This document shows, in pieces, positions 26,701 through 38,300 of a stretch of 64,000 nucleotides of DNA; position 1 is the first letter of the stretch, and each line of letters opens with the position of its first letter. The notes below the pieces were generated by a model. That model was not told the origin of the DNA and did no database searches. It saw only the letters and a list, made by a program, of their open reading frames with translations. The position numbers were made by a program, and so were the translations under genes. The stretch spans positions 9,747,501 to 9,811,500 of the forward strand of contig NC_091867.1 of assembly GCF_019399895.1 (NCBI RefSeq), written 5' to 3'. Source of the DNA: Cardiocondyla obscurior (taxonomy: Eukaryota > Arthropoda > Insecta > Hymenoptera > Formicidae).

Positions 26701-29700
26701 CTGCGCGCGATGCGGCGACGATCGCGGGACTGTGGAGGCGCGGCGTTAAGTTGCTTCTTTATAGCGCGATGTGTGGCGGCTAGGAGAGTCGCGTGCGCGT
26801 GTGTGCGACGCTCATGCCACGCGTTCGAAAAGCGCGCGAGAGGAGGGTGAAGTTGGCGGGGCGGACGAAGGACGGAGAGCGCGAGAAAGAGAAGAAGATA
26901 AATCGACGGGAGGCAACGTGAGGTAAAAAATCGTGCTGAATCCACGCGCGTGCGTGCGCGCGCCTCGAGCATCCTCAATGATCACCGGAGGAGAGAGAGA
27001 GAGAGAGGAGACCGTCCGGAGGTCGTGCCTTTCTCTTTCGGCGTCCCAAGTCGCCTTTTTCATGGGAGGGATACGCCATTATTACGGCTCTCGCCCTCGC
27101 TTGCTCGGTCCGGTGCCATCCGGTAAAAACCGGCGGGAAGCAAAAATTCTTGCAAACTGGATGAGAGAAACGAACGACTTTCCAGCCGCCAATTAAGCCT
27201 TGATAGGACCAGGGGTAGTTTCTCCCGCGACGCGGGGAGGGCTCGAAGAGAGGAGGGAAGATGCGTGTCCCGCGCTCGCGCTCTATCTTCCTACTCCACC
27301 ACCTCGCGACTTAGCGACGGTCGCCATGGCGAATTCATTGTCACCCCGGATTCTATCTGGGCGCCTCTATTTCCGTCTGACGTGCCCAACGAATCGGATA
27401 TCAGGAGATGCTACCCACGCAGCGACGTGCAGGATCGATAAAACGCCTTCTCCTGAAATTTGGATAAGGGCTTTACGCGCCGTTATGCGTTTTCGCGTAC
27501 CTGCCGTTTGAATTTCACGACCGACGTACGGCAAAAAAAAAAAAAAAAAAATTCCGCGCGGCGATTTTTAGCGTAAACACGTGCTTAGAAAGAACGTGTA
27601 ATTCTGCTCAACTTCCTTTCGACGGATTCGATCATCAAAATTAAATTCAGAGAGCCCATAGCATCCGCGTTTTGGCGCGCGATCGAAGAGGAACGCCACC
27701 CCTCTCCCGTCGAAATGAACCCTTCCTCTCTCTTCCTTTTTTATCGATTTTCAGGACATGCTATCGTGCGCGCGCGTCCGTTGCGGAGGGGAAAAGAGAA
27801 GTAAAAAAAAAAGAAAAAAAAAGAAGAGGAAGATTTTGTCACTTTTTTTTTTCGCAATTTTACGCTTAGAGATGAGGCTCCGTCCGCTTCGCACTCAGGC
27901 GGGATATCGCACGAGTATCTATAGCGCACAGAGAATTGCCGTATCCGGTAAGCCGCGGGACTACTATTCGGCTGCACGCACAAACGCGGTGCAACGTGAC
28001 GCATCGTTCCTGTTGCGCGCGAAGACGCGTGTGGCCGCAGAATCGCGTAGTCGCGGGTCAAAGGGGGGTAATTTCATACCGAAAGCCGCGTGGTTCAAAA
28101 AGCGCGCGGGCGACGGGGAAACGGGCCTCTCTCGTTCCCTCCGGCTTGTCGGACCTCCGTAGGTGGAGCCAGCAACCGCAGCACCTCACTGGTTCACTCT
28201 CACTCGATCCGCTTGTCTCAAGCTATATTTGTACCTGAAAACGATATTACGATATGAGAAGAAAGAAAGAGAGAGAGGGAAACAGAGAGAATTAATGTAT
28301 GTAAAAGTGGTACATTTTGTAATACTTTAAACGATCAAAGTTCCCTTGACGATTTCGAATTGAATGGACAGCATCGAAACAATTTTTTCTTTTTTTTTCT
28401 TTTTAATTATCTATGCGGAAGGCTTATCGAAAATTGATAAAAAAATAATTTTAAAGTAATAAATATTGCATGTCTCAGGGATCGAAAGATCGAAAAGAGA
28501 ACACCGCGATAAGCGTTAAAAAGATAAATATACAAATGGTTATTTCGCAATTATGTATAGATATCAATGCCGCATTATCGGGAAACGGAAATTTTATATG
28601 TAAACAATTTCTCGCAATCTCTCGCGTTATTTGACATAAATATTTCACCGACTTGCAGAGCTAATAATCGATTCCCGGACTTGTTTGGGATTTTGTTATA
28701 GATAAAATAATTAAACGCACTGCAGTTACGAGATTAACAAGTCTCTTAAACGCACACTTTTATAAAAAAAACGTTTCTCCTACATTTAATTACAAGCAGA
28801 AGTTTCATCAATTATTTTAACGATTCGCTTTCTTTTTTTTTTTTTTTTCCTCCGGCGACGGCAATTCGAGACTTCAATCTATAACGGAAACATCTAGTCG
28901 ATATTAACGAACGTCGTTTAAGTCTGACAAATGGAAAATTTCCCAGCGCAATTCGCAATCCGCGTACAAAAGCCACTTCGACTGTTCTCTTGACGAGTAT
29001 CGAAGAGATCGTGTCCCATTCAGTCGAAACGCGCTCTGAGCTTTCCCACTCGTTCCCGTCGAGAATAAAGAGTGACCTCCGCATTTTTTTTTTTTTTCTA
29101 TCTTCCACGAGAATTATCCGAACTATCCGAGGCCGCATATGAATATCCCGCGTTCGCTATTGTAATTTAGAGCGGCACGTGTTTCGTGATGCGGACGCTC
29201 GTCACACGCGCACGGGCCCCAACGAGGGCTAACGGGATTATTAATCGTCAAGCGTCCGCCGCGGCGACTCGGTTGAGAACCGCTGGCACGCGCGAGAAGC
29301 GTCGCGTATAACCGGTTGCATTAATGCCGATAATCCTGATTCTCATTCGTTACATTACTCTTCCGTGCGATGCTTTACAGTCGTATTTCATTTGCGCAAT
29401 TAATCGCAATCGGTTCAATTAACGCGCGCCTTCTGTTCACGAAAAGCGCGCGGTAGGTAGGCCGCCTCGCGTACCGTGTATCGTTAACGCTAGGCCCGTG
29501 GCTGTGCAGTCATTGGAGCTATATACGAAAACTACGCGTCGAGAGCAAATATTCCTGGGGTCGCACGCAAATGCGTCCTTGCGCGGATTAATTGCCTTGC
29601 GCGGTCGCATTAATTGCGCGCTCTCTTTTCCACGCTCCAGCCTCTTTTGCCCTCCGACGTCCTCCGCCCCTCGCCATGTCGCGCGCGGAAGCGTTGCCCA

Positions 29701-30070
29701 ATTGCAAGCAATTTACTCGGCCCGCCGCGGGTCAATGCTAGATCCATGCCGCTGTCGACGTCCGCAAACGGATTCCATCCGAATCGCCGTCGCTCTCGCC
29801 ATCGAATATTCGTGACCGGAGATGAAGCCCGACGCTCTCCTAGCATGCGAGATGATCTTCTCGACAGAAGTACGCTTACGTGCTTACACGGAATGCGACT
29901 TTGAGCTATCAGTCAGTGGTCCCCTCGATCGACGGAGATCGCGAAAGTAAAATACGGCTCGTTTCCTTTTTCTGCCGGTAAAACTTTAACTATAAAGAAC
30001 AATGCTCACGTACTTGTTACATATTTACAGGATATTCACAAATACATTGTCCTTTCGAGCAGCTCAGGCT
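23714..30070. other. Non-coding region: EAAT 5' flank and ATG10 3' flank
   Basis: No protein family is recognised on either strand. The DNA at about 23700-28250 is CpG-rich, with many overlapping Arg/Ser/Pro-rich frames, and probably carries EAAT promoter and untranslated exons. From about 28260 it becomes more AT-rich. (GA)n occurs at 26991-27006 and near 28270. Poly-A/T tracts occur at 27533-27550, 28836-28849 and 29086-29098. Confidence 0.45.
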
Positions 30071-31769
30071 TCAGTGAGTGAGCTTGAAGTATTCCGGGCG
30101 TATTTTGAGATTCAGAGCCGCAAACGCCACGCAACTTAGCCAACTGACGAGTTTATTTTTGCTGAAACAATCGTGATAATAAGAATGACGCAGGCAGAGA
30201 ATGGCGTACAGTTCCATCAAGTAGCTTTACATGAAGTAGTCTGCATTATTAATGTTTTCACTAGTTAATGTCGTTACTTACCTCTTCGACATAGTGCGTA
30301 ACAAACCTTGCGACAGGCATGGATGTAACTGTAGAAATGGCGTTCCGATAATGGGGTGAATCGCCTGCGATAATTCCGCATAATTTAATTTAGAACCGTG
30401 GACCGTTTGAGCCTCGTCTACGCTCACCGGATTAATACCGGGAAAATCTAAATAAAAAAGAAAAAAAGATATTAGCAAAAATGACGAGAGCAAAAAAAAA
30501 AAAAAAGAACGCATGTCGGATCTCTCACGACAATTGCCACGATCCTGCTCCCGCTGATGAATATGTGAAAGATAATCAGTGTTAATTAATCCGGGGGACG
30601 TGACGCATTTCCGCCCCGCCGAAACGGCGTTATATCGGGATTAATTAATACCGTCCGCGTATCTGCGCGAATATTGAAATAGTCGGACACGTTTGCGTTT
30701 ATAATCAATAAAACGATGCACGCGAGGGCAGGGATAGCGCGGATGCACGGTGACGACGGCTGCGAAACTTATTGCCGTGCCTATTTTCGCGTAACTTTCG
30801 AAAAATTTTCGAAAAGAGCCGCCCTCACGGTGACTCCTCTTCCCCCAACTCGGAAGCGAGTACTTGCGGCTCTGTTTCCCCTTTGCAGCCCTTTCTCTCT
30901 ACGAATCGGATCCTTTTCTCAAACACTCCAGCCGGCAAAGTGGGCGACGCTCGGCCATCGACGCGGATTACCTGATTTCCATCCATTGAAAAAGAGAACT
31001 GGGACGCCGTAGCTAATGGACCACAGAATATGATGCTCGGTGATAAAAGGCGCTTCGCCCGCCGTGGGAGCTTCGTGCGGGTCTTCACGAAGCTTCACGT
31101 CGAATTCCTCGGCGTCGTCGTCGTCCTCGCCCGCGATAGAGTTACTCGGCACGAAGTACTTGACCCTCCTAACCAGATAAGCTTGCCCGGGAATATCCTG
31201 TAAATAATTGTTACGTGGACGACGGGAACAAGACTACGTAGCATCATGTGGTGTAAATATGTTTCTCAATCGTTGGCCTGCGTTTAAGAGGCCGTAACTT
31301 TGACCACTTTTCCCTCAACAGGCTCGTAAATCATATCATATTTCAAGCGTTTAAATATTAAAATTAAATCTTTGTTGCAACAACGTTACGCTGTGGAAAT
31401 TATATTATTTTCAGCCGGGCCGTTTACAGCCGTTATCGCTTAATATTCCTGACTTACAACATATGTTTTATTTGATCTTATATAACTACCCAAGATACTG
31501 AATTTATTTATAAGAAAGAAGTTTAATGAACGCAATTTGTAGCATTGCTCTTTTCAATAATAGTACCAAGATGACTTGTTCCAGGTATTTTACATGTTCG
31601 TTCGATTAACATGTAATTTGTGACCTGACGGTACATGATGTACCTTGTCTCCACGAAGCTCCCATCCATCCGACATCTCGTCTGAAGTGGCAAGAAACCT
31701 TTCTGCATTGTCAAGGAATTCCTCCCATGTAAGCGTGCCTGGGCCGTCCATTGGTTCAAGTCTAAACAT
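30071..31769 (-). CDS. Atg10: ATG10, E2-like enzyme for ATG12 conjugation (autophagy)
   Basis: Coding exons on the minus strand: 31751-31644 (or from 31769), 31197-30972, 30447-30282 and 30161-30071. All have GT-AG borders and a continuous frame, giving 196 aa (202 aa from the upstream ATG) against 220 in human. ATG10 takes ATG12 from ATG7 and transfers it to ATG5 in the cytosol, an early step of autophagosome formation. Landmarks: N-terminal TWEEFLDNAERFL helix followed by DGWELR (human has GDSWEWR), an acidic DDDDAEEFD loop, EHHILWSISYGVPVLFF (human YEYHVLYSCSYQVPVLYF), HPIIGTPFLQLHPC with the catalytic cysteine at about residue 155, and the C-terminal SWLSCVAFAALNL (human SWLSIVGPVVGLNL). 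Two in-frame ATGs exist. The upstream one directly follows a stop codon and has a weak context, so the true start is uncertain by 6 residues. The gene is head-to-head with Ssdp. Confidence 0.92.
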
Positions 31770-34700
31770 TCAGAAGATTAATTTTACTGTTAACAAAGTA
31801 ATCATCATATAAATAAAATATTTTTCTTAATTACATTCAGGCTCATTCCGACCAAGCTCCGGTTAACAATTGGATATTTGATATATAATCGAAGAGTTTT
31901 ACGCGATACAAGCTTGACTATAAATATTTTATCGAATCTAACCTCCAATTGAATTAATCTGAGCTCGGGCCAAATGGGTCTCAGCATTCCTGCGCTTTTT
32001 CGACCTCCGATTTCGAAACATCTCGTCGGTTCATTCTCTACTGTTCTACACCGGTTAACGTTGCCCATAGTTGCCTCCTCGTTACCTCGGTAGCATTGCT
32101 GGAACGGACAAGGGAGCCGAGAGAGGGGTAACGAAAAGGAGAAAGAAAGAAAGAAAAAGAATACGTACACACATAACAAAATTGGAGAGGATTTCGTCCG
32201 ATTTAGTGTAGCGACAGGAAAGTCGCGAACGTCGATGGCATGATAAAATTGAAAAAGGGGAAGCAGTTCACCCGAGAGAACAGCGTGCCTCCTCTTGCCT
32301 CCCTAACCCCGCCATCTTCTCGCCAAACTCTCTATCGCGTCAATTGTCGACTATTTCGCGTCGGTAACGTCCGGCGATGCTCGGCCGAAGTCGGTGGGCT
32401 GCATCTTGCCCCTTGTCCCCGCGACAAAATCTTCCCCTCTCGCGACCTCGCCGTCCTCCGCACCAGCTTCCAGGGACTCTCGACGTACGCACGCCGATAG
32501 TACGCGACGGTGTGTGCGGCGTCGGTGTGCGACGAAGCTGTTGTGTGTGCGGGTCGGCCAATCGGACGCGAAGTTGCGCCCAGTGCCGTGCCGCGAGCTG
32601 GCGCGGGAGTTTTGCCCTTTTCCTCTCGCCGCGCCACTGGTCGCGCGAGTCCTTTTCGGGACAGCTTCGTCCTTTATTCGACAACGTGCCGTTGCGGCGT
32701 GTCGTCGCGCGGCGGAATTCCTCGCCTGTTTTACGCCTGCGCCTTTATCGCAAATTCGAAGTATCGACCTATCCCAATATCGCGCAGTGCGCTTTTTTCT
32801 TTCATTTTTTCTTTTTTTTTTTTTTTAACAACGATACGACCGGCAGCGCGATACGCCGTTCGTGGCGCTTCATTGACGATGCGCGAGGATTCCACCACGG
32901 GAAGTATCCTGGCGCGCGCGGAAAAATGCCCGTTCCGCCAATCCGCGCAACGGCTACGCTCAACGCGATAACGCGCTTCACCCCGCATCCCGATCTGATA
33001 CCGTTAATAACAAGGGATCTGCAAAGTCGGCGGGAGACGAAAAATGTTATAGCCAATTTAGGAAACATGGTAAGAATATTGTACTATAAAAAGAAAAAAA
33101 AAAAGATTGACTAAATTCTGCGGTCGCAATCAATCAGTAATACTTCTCATATCAATCCGTTTTACAGTTTCAGCCGATTTCGATGTCTCTACAACGAAAT
33201 ATTTCTCACAATCGCCATTCGAAATCCGGTGAAAGTTCAGCCATTGTTACTTCACCTTTTTAATTGCGGCTCCAAGCGTAAGATTCTCGATTCACTTTAC
33301 GACCCACAAACAAAAGTATAGAATAGAAACGTTGTTTGCTTTAGAAAACTTGCATCCGTGCACAAAGAGCGTCCGTATGTTCTAGACAAAGAGCACTCTT
33401 GAAGGCAAAGATTTCTCAGTCTAATCTTTTCGTCTGCGGGTAGAAAGCAAGGTGATCAGTCGTTTTCTATCATATTCTAATATTTCGATTATTCTCCGCG
33501 CGCAAATGTTATCTTCGAATCGTTCTGAGAATGGAAACGGCAAGAAATAGCTGGATCGCTCATCGAGATTTACTTACCGTACAAAATAGGACGTCGAGAC
33601 AAATGCGCCTGTCAATGCGTGATCCGTGGTCCGCTTTGCGATTTACAAAAAAAGTATCGCATAATTAATAAAAAGGTAAAGGCGTCCTTTCTCCTCCACT
33701 TTTCGGGCCGCTCATACGATACTGGCATAACAAACGGCGATGCGCGCGCATTGGTTCCCGGCCGGTGCGAGGAACGAGGACGGCGCGACGAGATGGCGCG
33801 AGGAGCGGCGTGAAGGGAGTCACGAGCGAGCGAGACGGAACGCAACGGGGATAAAGTGGAGGAACGAGGAGAGCGGTATCGGAGGTATACGCCGCCGACT
33901 CATCTGCGTGTAGTCGTGCGGCGCGTGCGAAATCTACGAGTCACACTTCCGAACTTGCTCGTGTTTACACGACGGTAAGTTCAGTCCTTTCCCGTCCCCT
34001 TCGTCCCGTGGCTCCCGACGACGCTTCGTCCTCTTTCCCCGGCACCGTGTCAAGCGCGCGCGTCCACTCGCGTGTGCGTGGCGGGCATACGTACGCGCTT
34101 CATTTTCTCGATTGTGTGCGTGTAAAGTTTACGCGGCCCCTCCGTCTCGATCCCCTCGCGCGTATAAGTGCACGCGCGCGCGCACGGAGCACGTATGCGT
34201 TATGTACGTGGTGCGGCCGCAGTGATACACCGTTCCCGTGTTGCGAGACGCTTACGGTCTGGGCGCGCGACAAAGCGAGACTCGGCGAGGACGAAAGCCG
34301 CGTCCGACGGCTGTGAACCCACTGCGACGACCACGACCGGGTCCTCGTTCTCGATACGATCCGCGACTGCGATGCACGGTACGCGACGACTGGCCGAGGC
34401 GAACGAGCGAGCGTACGGAGTAAAGTGAGCAAACGGTCGAAGCGAACGGACGATCGGAGACAATAGAACGCGCGCGGGACGACACGATACCGGAAAAAAA
34501 ACGGCGTGGCTGTAAAAAGAAGGTGCAGAAGGAACGATGAGAACGTCGGCGGCGGCGGTGGCGACGACGACGGCGGTGGCAGCGACAGTAGTGACGGCGG
34601 CGACGACGAGGCGCCCCCAGCGACGCACCTGAACCGCTCGGCGATTACGATTACGACGGCGACGACGGGGAAGACGTCGCCGTGATGCGTCGCACCGTGT

Positions 34701-35347
34701 CGCTCTAGTACCGTGCAGCAGCAGGCACCTCGCTCCAGTTGTGACGCGACGTGTTCGTGACGTGACGCGATCGAAAGCGGGACGAAGAAAACCTTCTTGT
34801 CAGTGCGCGAGTGAGTGAGCGAGACAGAGAGAGAACAGCCAGGGAGAAAGAGAGAAACGGAAACACCTCCCGCGACTCCTTTCTGCGTGCAGCCAGCGAA
34901 ACGGAGACAGCGCGAGGACAGTGAAAGAGCAAGAGAAAGACAGCGGGAGGAGCGGACTGAAAGAGTTGCGCGAGCGAGCGCGCCGGAGTGTGTGGTGCAC
35001 CTTTTCCTTGGGTCGCGCGTTTCATTTGACACGACGTCGCGCGTCGTCGACGTAAGCACGCCGAGCGATTACCATTCGCCGTTCGCTCGGGCGAGCGAGA
35101 CGGACGCCGCCGCGCACGTACACACGCGTACGTGCTGACGCGTTCACGTACGCGCGCGCACGCACGCACGCACACGGATATACGCGCGCGAGGGAAACGC
35201 GAGTGTAACACGCGCGCCCGCGCGCGCGCGAGCGAGTGAGTCCCTGATCTCCCGTTCTTTTCATCACTCGGCCGTGCAGCGGCACACGAAGGAACGGAGG
35301 CGCACTTGTGTTTACGCTAGAAGCATTGACCGGCCACCACGGCGACC
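31770..35347. promoter_or_regulatory. CpG-rich head-to-head promoter / 5' UTR zone between ATG10 and Ssdp
   Basis: ATG10 is read leftward from 31769 and Ssdp rightward from 35348. The interval is CpG-dense, especially at 32280-32760 and 33700-35340, with many overlapping frames on both strands and no family similarity. An acceptor (TTAACAG) just upstream of the first ATG10 coding exon shows ATG10 has at least one untranslated 5' exon further right. A strong donor (CGACGGTAAGTTCAG) at about 33974 fits a non-coding first exon of Ssdp. An upstream ORF of about 31 codons starts at the ATG near 34537 (Ala/Thr-rich), within the probable Ssdp leader. Transcription starts were not determined. Confidence 0.55.
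35105..35235. repeat. Alternating purine-pyrimidine (CG/CA) low-complexity tract
   Basis: Dense CGCG, ACGC and ACAC steps just upstream of the Ssdp start codon. The sequence type favours Z-form DNA and CpG methylation. No protein is supported in it. Confidence 0.7.
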
Positions 35348-38300
35348 ATGTACGCCAAAGGAAAAGGGTCGTCAGTGCCCTCGGACTCTCAGGCGAGAGA
35401 AAAGTACGTATCCGTTCAGCAAGACAGAAAGAGAGAAAGCGAGTGAGAACGAATGAGCGAGTGAGAGAGAAATAGAGAGAGAGAGCGTGAGGGAAAGGGA
35501 AGGAAAAAAATAAAGATGATTGGCGTTCCGTCGTGAAAATTCCAACCGGCCATTGATCGCTCGGTATAACTCCATTTTTCTCGGGCATCCTCCTGACTCT
35601 ACCTCCCCCGCGCCCCGCGTGCCCAGCCCTCGCTCGTTCCAGCCGTGCGGGCTCTTCTTTCCCCGTCTTCCCCTCTCTTTCTGCGCTCTCTGCGTTCCCA
35701 CCACCCCCCCTCGCCGGTTCTTTTTGCTCGGAGCGTGCATCGCGCGTTATATCGCGACCGGAGAACCCGGTTCGTCGGGTTAATCCAGTTTACCTACCGA
35801 TGGCCGATGAGCCATTCGGTTTGCCGCCATCGCTCTCTCTCTCTCTCTCTTCCGCACACCTCTTTGTACGTCTCTCGTTCGAGCGTACGTGATGATGCTC
35901 CCTCTCTTCCCTCTCCGTCCGTCGCCCCCTCTGATCCCCCTCCCCCCGCGAGATCGATTTGAGACTTGATGTGCGAGAGGCCTCGATCGCGTCGACACGC
36001 GTCATCGCGACAAGAAAACTCGCGGAGTAAGCGAACTGGCAAGGATCCGCGCCTCCGATCAAAGATCAATCTTCGACTCCTTTTTCGCGGGGTTCGTCCG
36101 GCGGACGTTGATACACGGAGCGCGAACAATATTATCAGCGAGTCGAGTAATTAGCCGGCGCGGCAGCCCGCGATCGATGCCACTTGGTTTTAATTGAAAT
36201 TGTTTCGACTGACCGCGTAAAGTTGCCGGCGCTATCGATCTGTTTCGTTCCCCGGCATCGGGCTATATCTCGCGCCGCGGCGCTCGAAAGTTTTTGAACT
36301 GCCAGCTTCTCTCGCGCTTATTTCCCTCCGTCCGCATCTACCTTCGTTCGTACGTCGTAAAAACGCAGCTCGCGACCCGACGTCTCAGTTACGAAATGCG
36401 CGATCGAGGGGGGAAGTCGTTAACGGAAATTAGCCGAGTCATAAGTCGTCGATGCGACTAATCGCCATTAACTTCAGACGGGTCTACTTTGCCGCGCAGC
36501 GAATTATTCTAAACAACTTTTCTTCCTTTATCGATCGCGGAATAAAATAGTTGGGTCTCTGAAACGTTCTTCATTTCGCTAAATCGAACGCGCGGAAAAG
36601 TTATTAGACAAAATATTATTTTTCGAAATTACGTAGGACGCGCGGGGTGCGCGGGGAGGTAAGAAAAAAAGAAAGAAAAAAAAAAGAAAAATCGAGGATG
36701 GATAAACGAGATCGACCCGGCCGCGAAAGATCGGCCAGCTGGAATTTGCACGTAACCCGCTTTCTCGCGAGAGGCGATTGATCCGCGCGCGCTGTCAGTC
36801 ACCGTGATGCCGCGTATACGCGCTCCGCTCCGCTCCGATTCGCGGACCGGTGGTTTCCGATTCCCGCGCCATGTTTGTATCGCGCCCCTGCGCGGCCCGG
36901 CTCTTCCTCCGCTCGCGACGTGACCCAGCCGCGCTTCGTTTACTGCCGCGCGCGGGGAAAGTCGCCGTTAAACTTCGCGTTTAACTTCGCGACGGATCCG
37001 TGGAGGAAACGCTATTGTCGAAACGGCTTCAAGCTAAGTACGGGCTTTCTAAAAAAAAAGAGAGAGAGAAAGAGAGAGAGAGAGACCGAACAGCGGACAC
37101 CGATCCCTCGGTTTGTGCAACGCGTCCGTTTCCCTCGCGTTTCACTACTGTCACCGAGCCTCGTTTTTGTCCCTCCGCTCGTAATCGTCTCTCTTTTCCT
37201 TCTTAATTTCAAACGGCTAATGGCTGATCATGTTTTCAGATTGGCGCTTTACGTGTACGAGTACTTGTTACATGTAGGAGCACAAAAGGCAGCACAAACG
37301 TTCTTATCAGAGGTACAACAATTTTCCATATCACAGCGAACGTTAATGACACAGGGATGCAGCTTTTGCATCTGCAACATTTACAAAATACTGTTTTATA
37401 ACAATGCGATTTACTTTGTTTGTCTAGATTCGATGGGAGAAAAATATTACGCTGGGAGAGCCGCCTGGGTTTTTACACTCTTGGTGGTGGTAAGTATGCT
37501 ACACTGCCTCGTTAAAGTATATCGTTGAGGTATTTTGATATGGAATAATGTCATGGAGTTCCTTTTCAGTGTCTTTTGGGACCTGTACTGCGCAGCGCCC
37601 GAGAGAAGAGATTCTTGTGAACACAGCAGTGAGGCCAAAGCATTTCATGACTATGTAATTGATAATTATAATATTTCTTTTTTTTTGTAATTCACTTGAA
37701 ATTATATCTCCAACTGTTCAGTATCGAAGCAACAATTTTTAATTTAAATTTAATTGATACGTATGTACTAATTTTCATATTACTTATATCATGCGTTTTT
37801 TTTTTCTCAGGGGTTCGTGAATAGTGCTTACAACGTCAACGGCCTTGCACACGTAAGTTGAGAAATTTACGTCCAAATATATTTATATGTATCACGAAAC
37901 ATGTTTAAACTTTATTCTGGCACATATTTGTTTTACACGCATTGGTAATCATTAAAAAATCAATGTAACTTAATAAATATATGTGAATGTACTTATGATA
38001 AGGAAGCCTTAATATTGAAAGCTAAGACAAGAAAATATTTACAGAATGCTGGACCAGCCCCATCTCCAATTGGTCAAATGCCACCGAACGATGGAATGCC
38101 CGGTGGTCCAATGCCCCCTGCTTTCTTCCCAGTGAGTTTTTTTTTTATTTTATAACAGAAATATTATATCATTTGTTTTTGATCCTACAGAATTCGTAAA
38201 GTAAAAAGTGATTTAGTTAAATCGGTCGTTTCAAAATTGCATTTTGCTTAAACATTTTGAGAACACTTATGAATTAAGAAGTTCACTTTACTTTCATTAA

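Noticed and set aside
26523..26978. A 151-codon frame on the minus strand in the EAAT upstream region.
   Set aside because: Arg/His/Thr-rich pseudo-translation of CpG-rich DNA, with no splice or family support.
31805..32179. A minus-strand frame containing MGNVNRCRTVENEPTRCF as a possible N-terminal ATG10 exon.
   Set aside because: It cannot be joined to the first ATG10 exon in frame, because a TAA follows the acceptor in the needed phase. It is more likely 5' UTR.
32377..33114. A 245-codon open frame on the plus strand with several overlapping frames.
   Set aside because: Arg/Pro/Cys-rich, crosses a T-homopolymer encoding poly-Phe, and overlaps equally long frames on both strands of the promoter zone.
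34100..35059. A 319-codon open frame on the minus strand.
   Set aside because: Ser/Arg/Leu-rich low-complexity translation in CpG-rich DNA antisense to the Ssdp leader, with no family features. Length is explained by the scarcity of stop codons.
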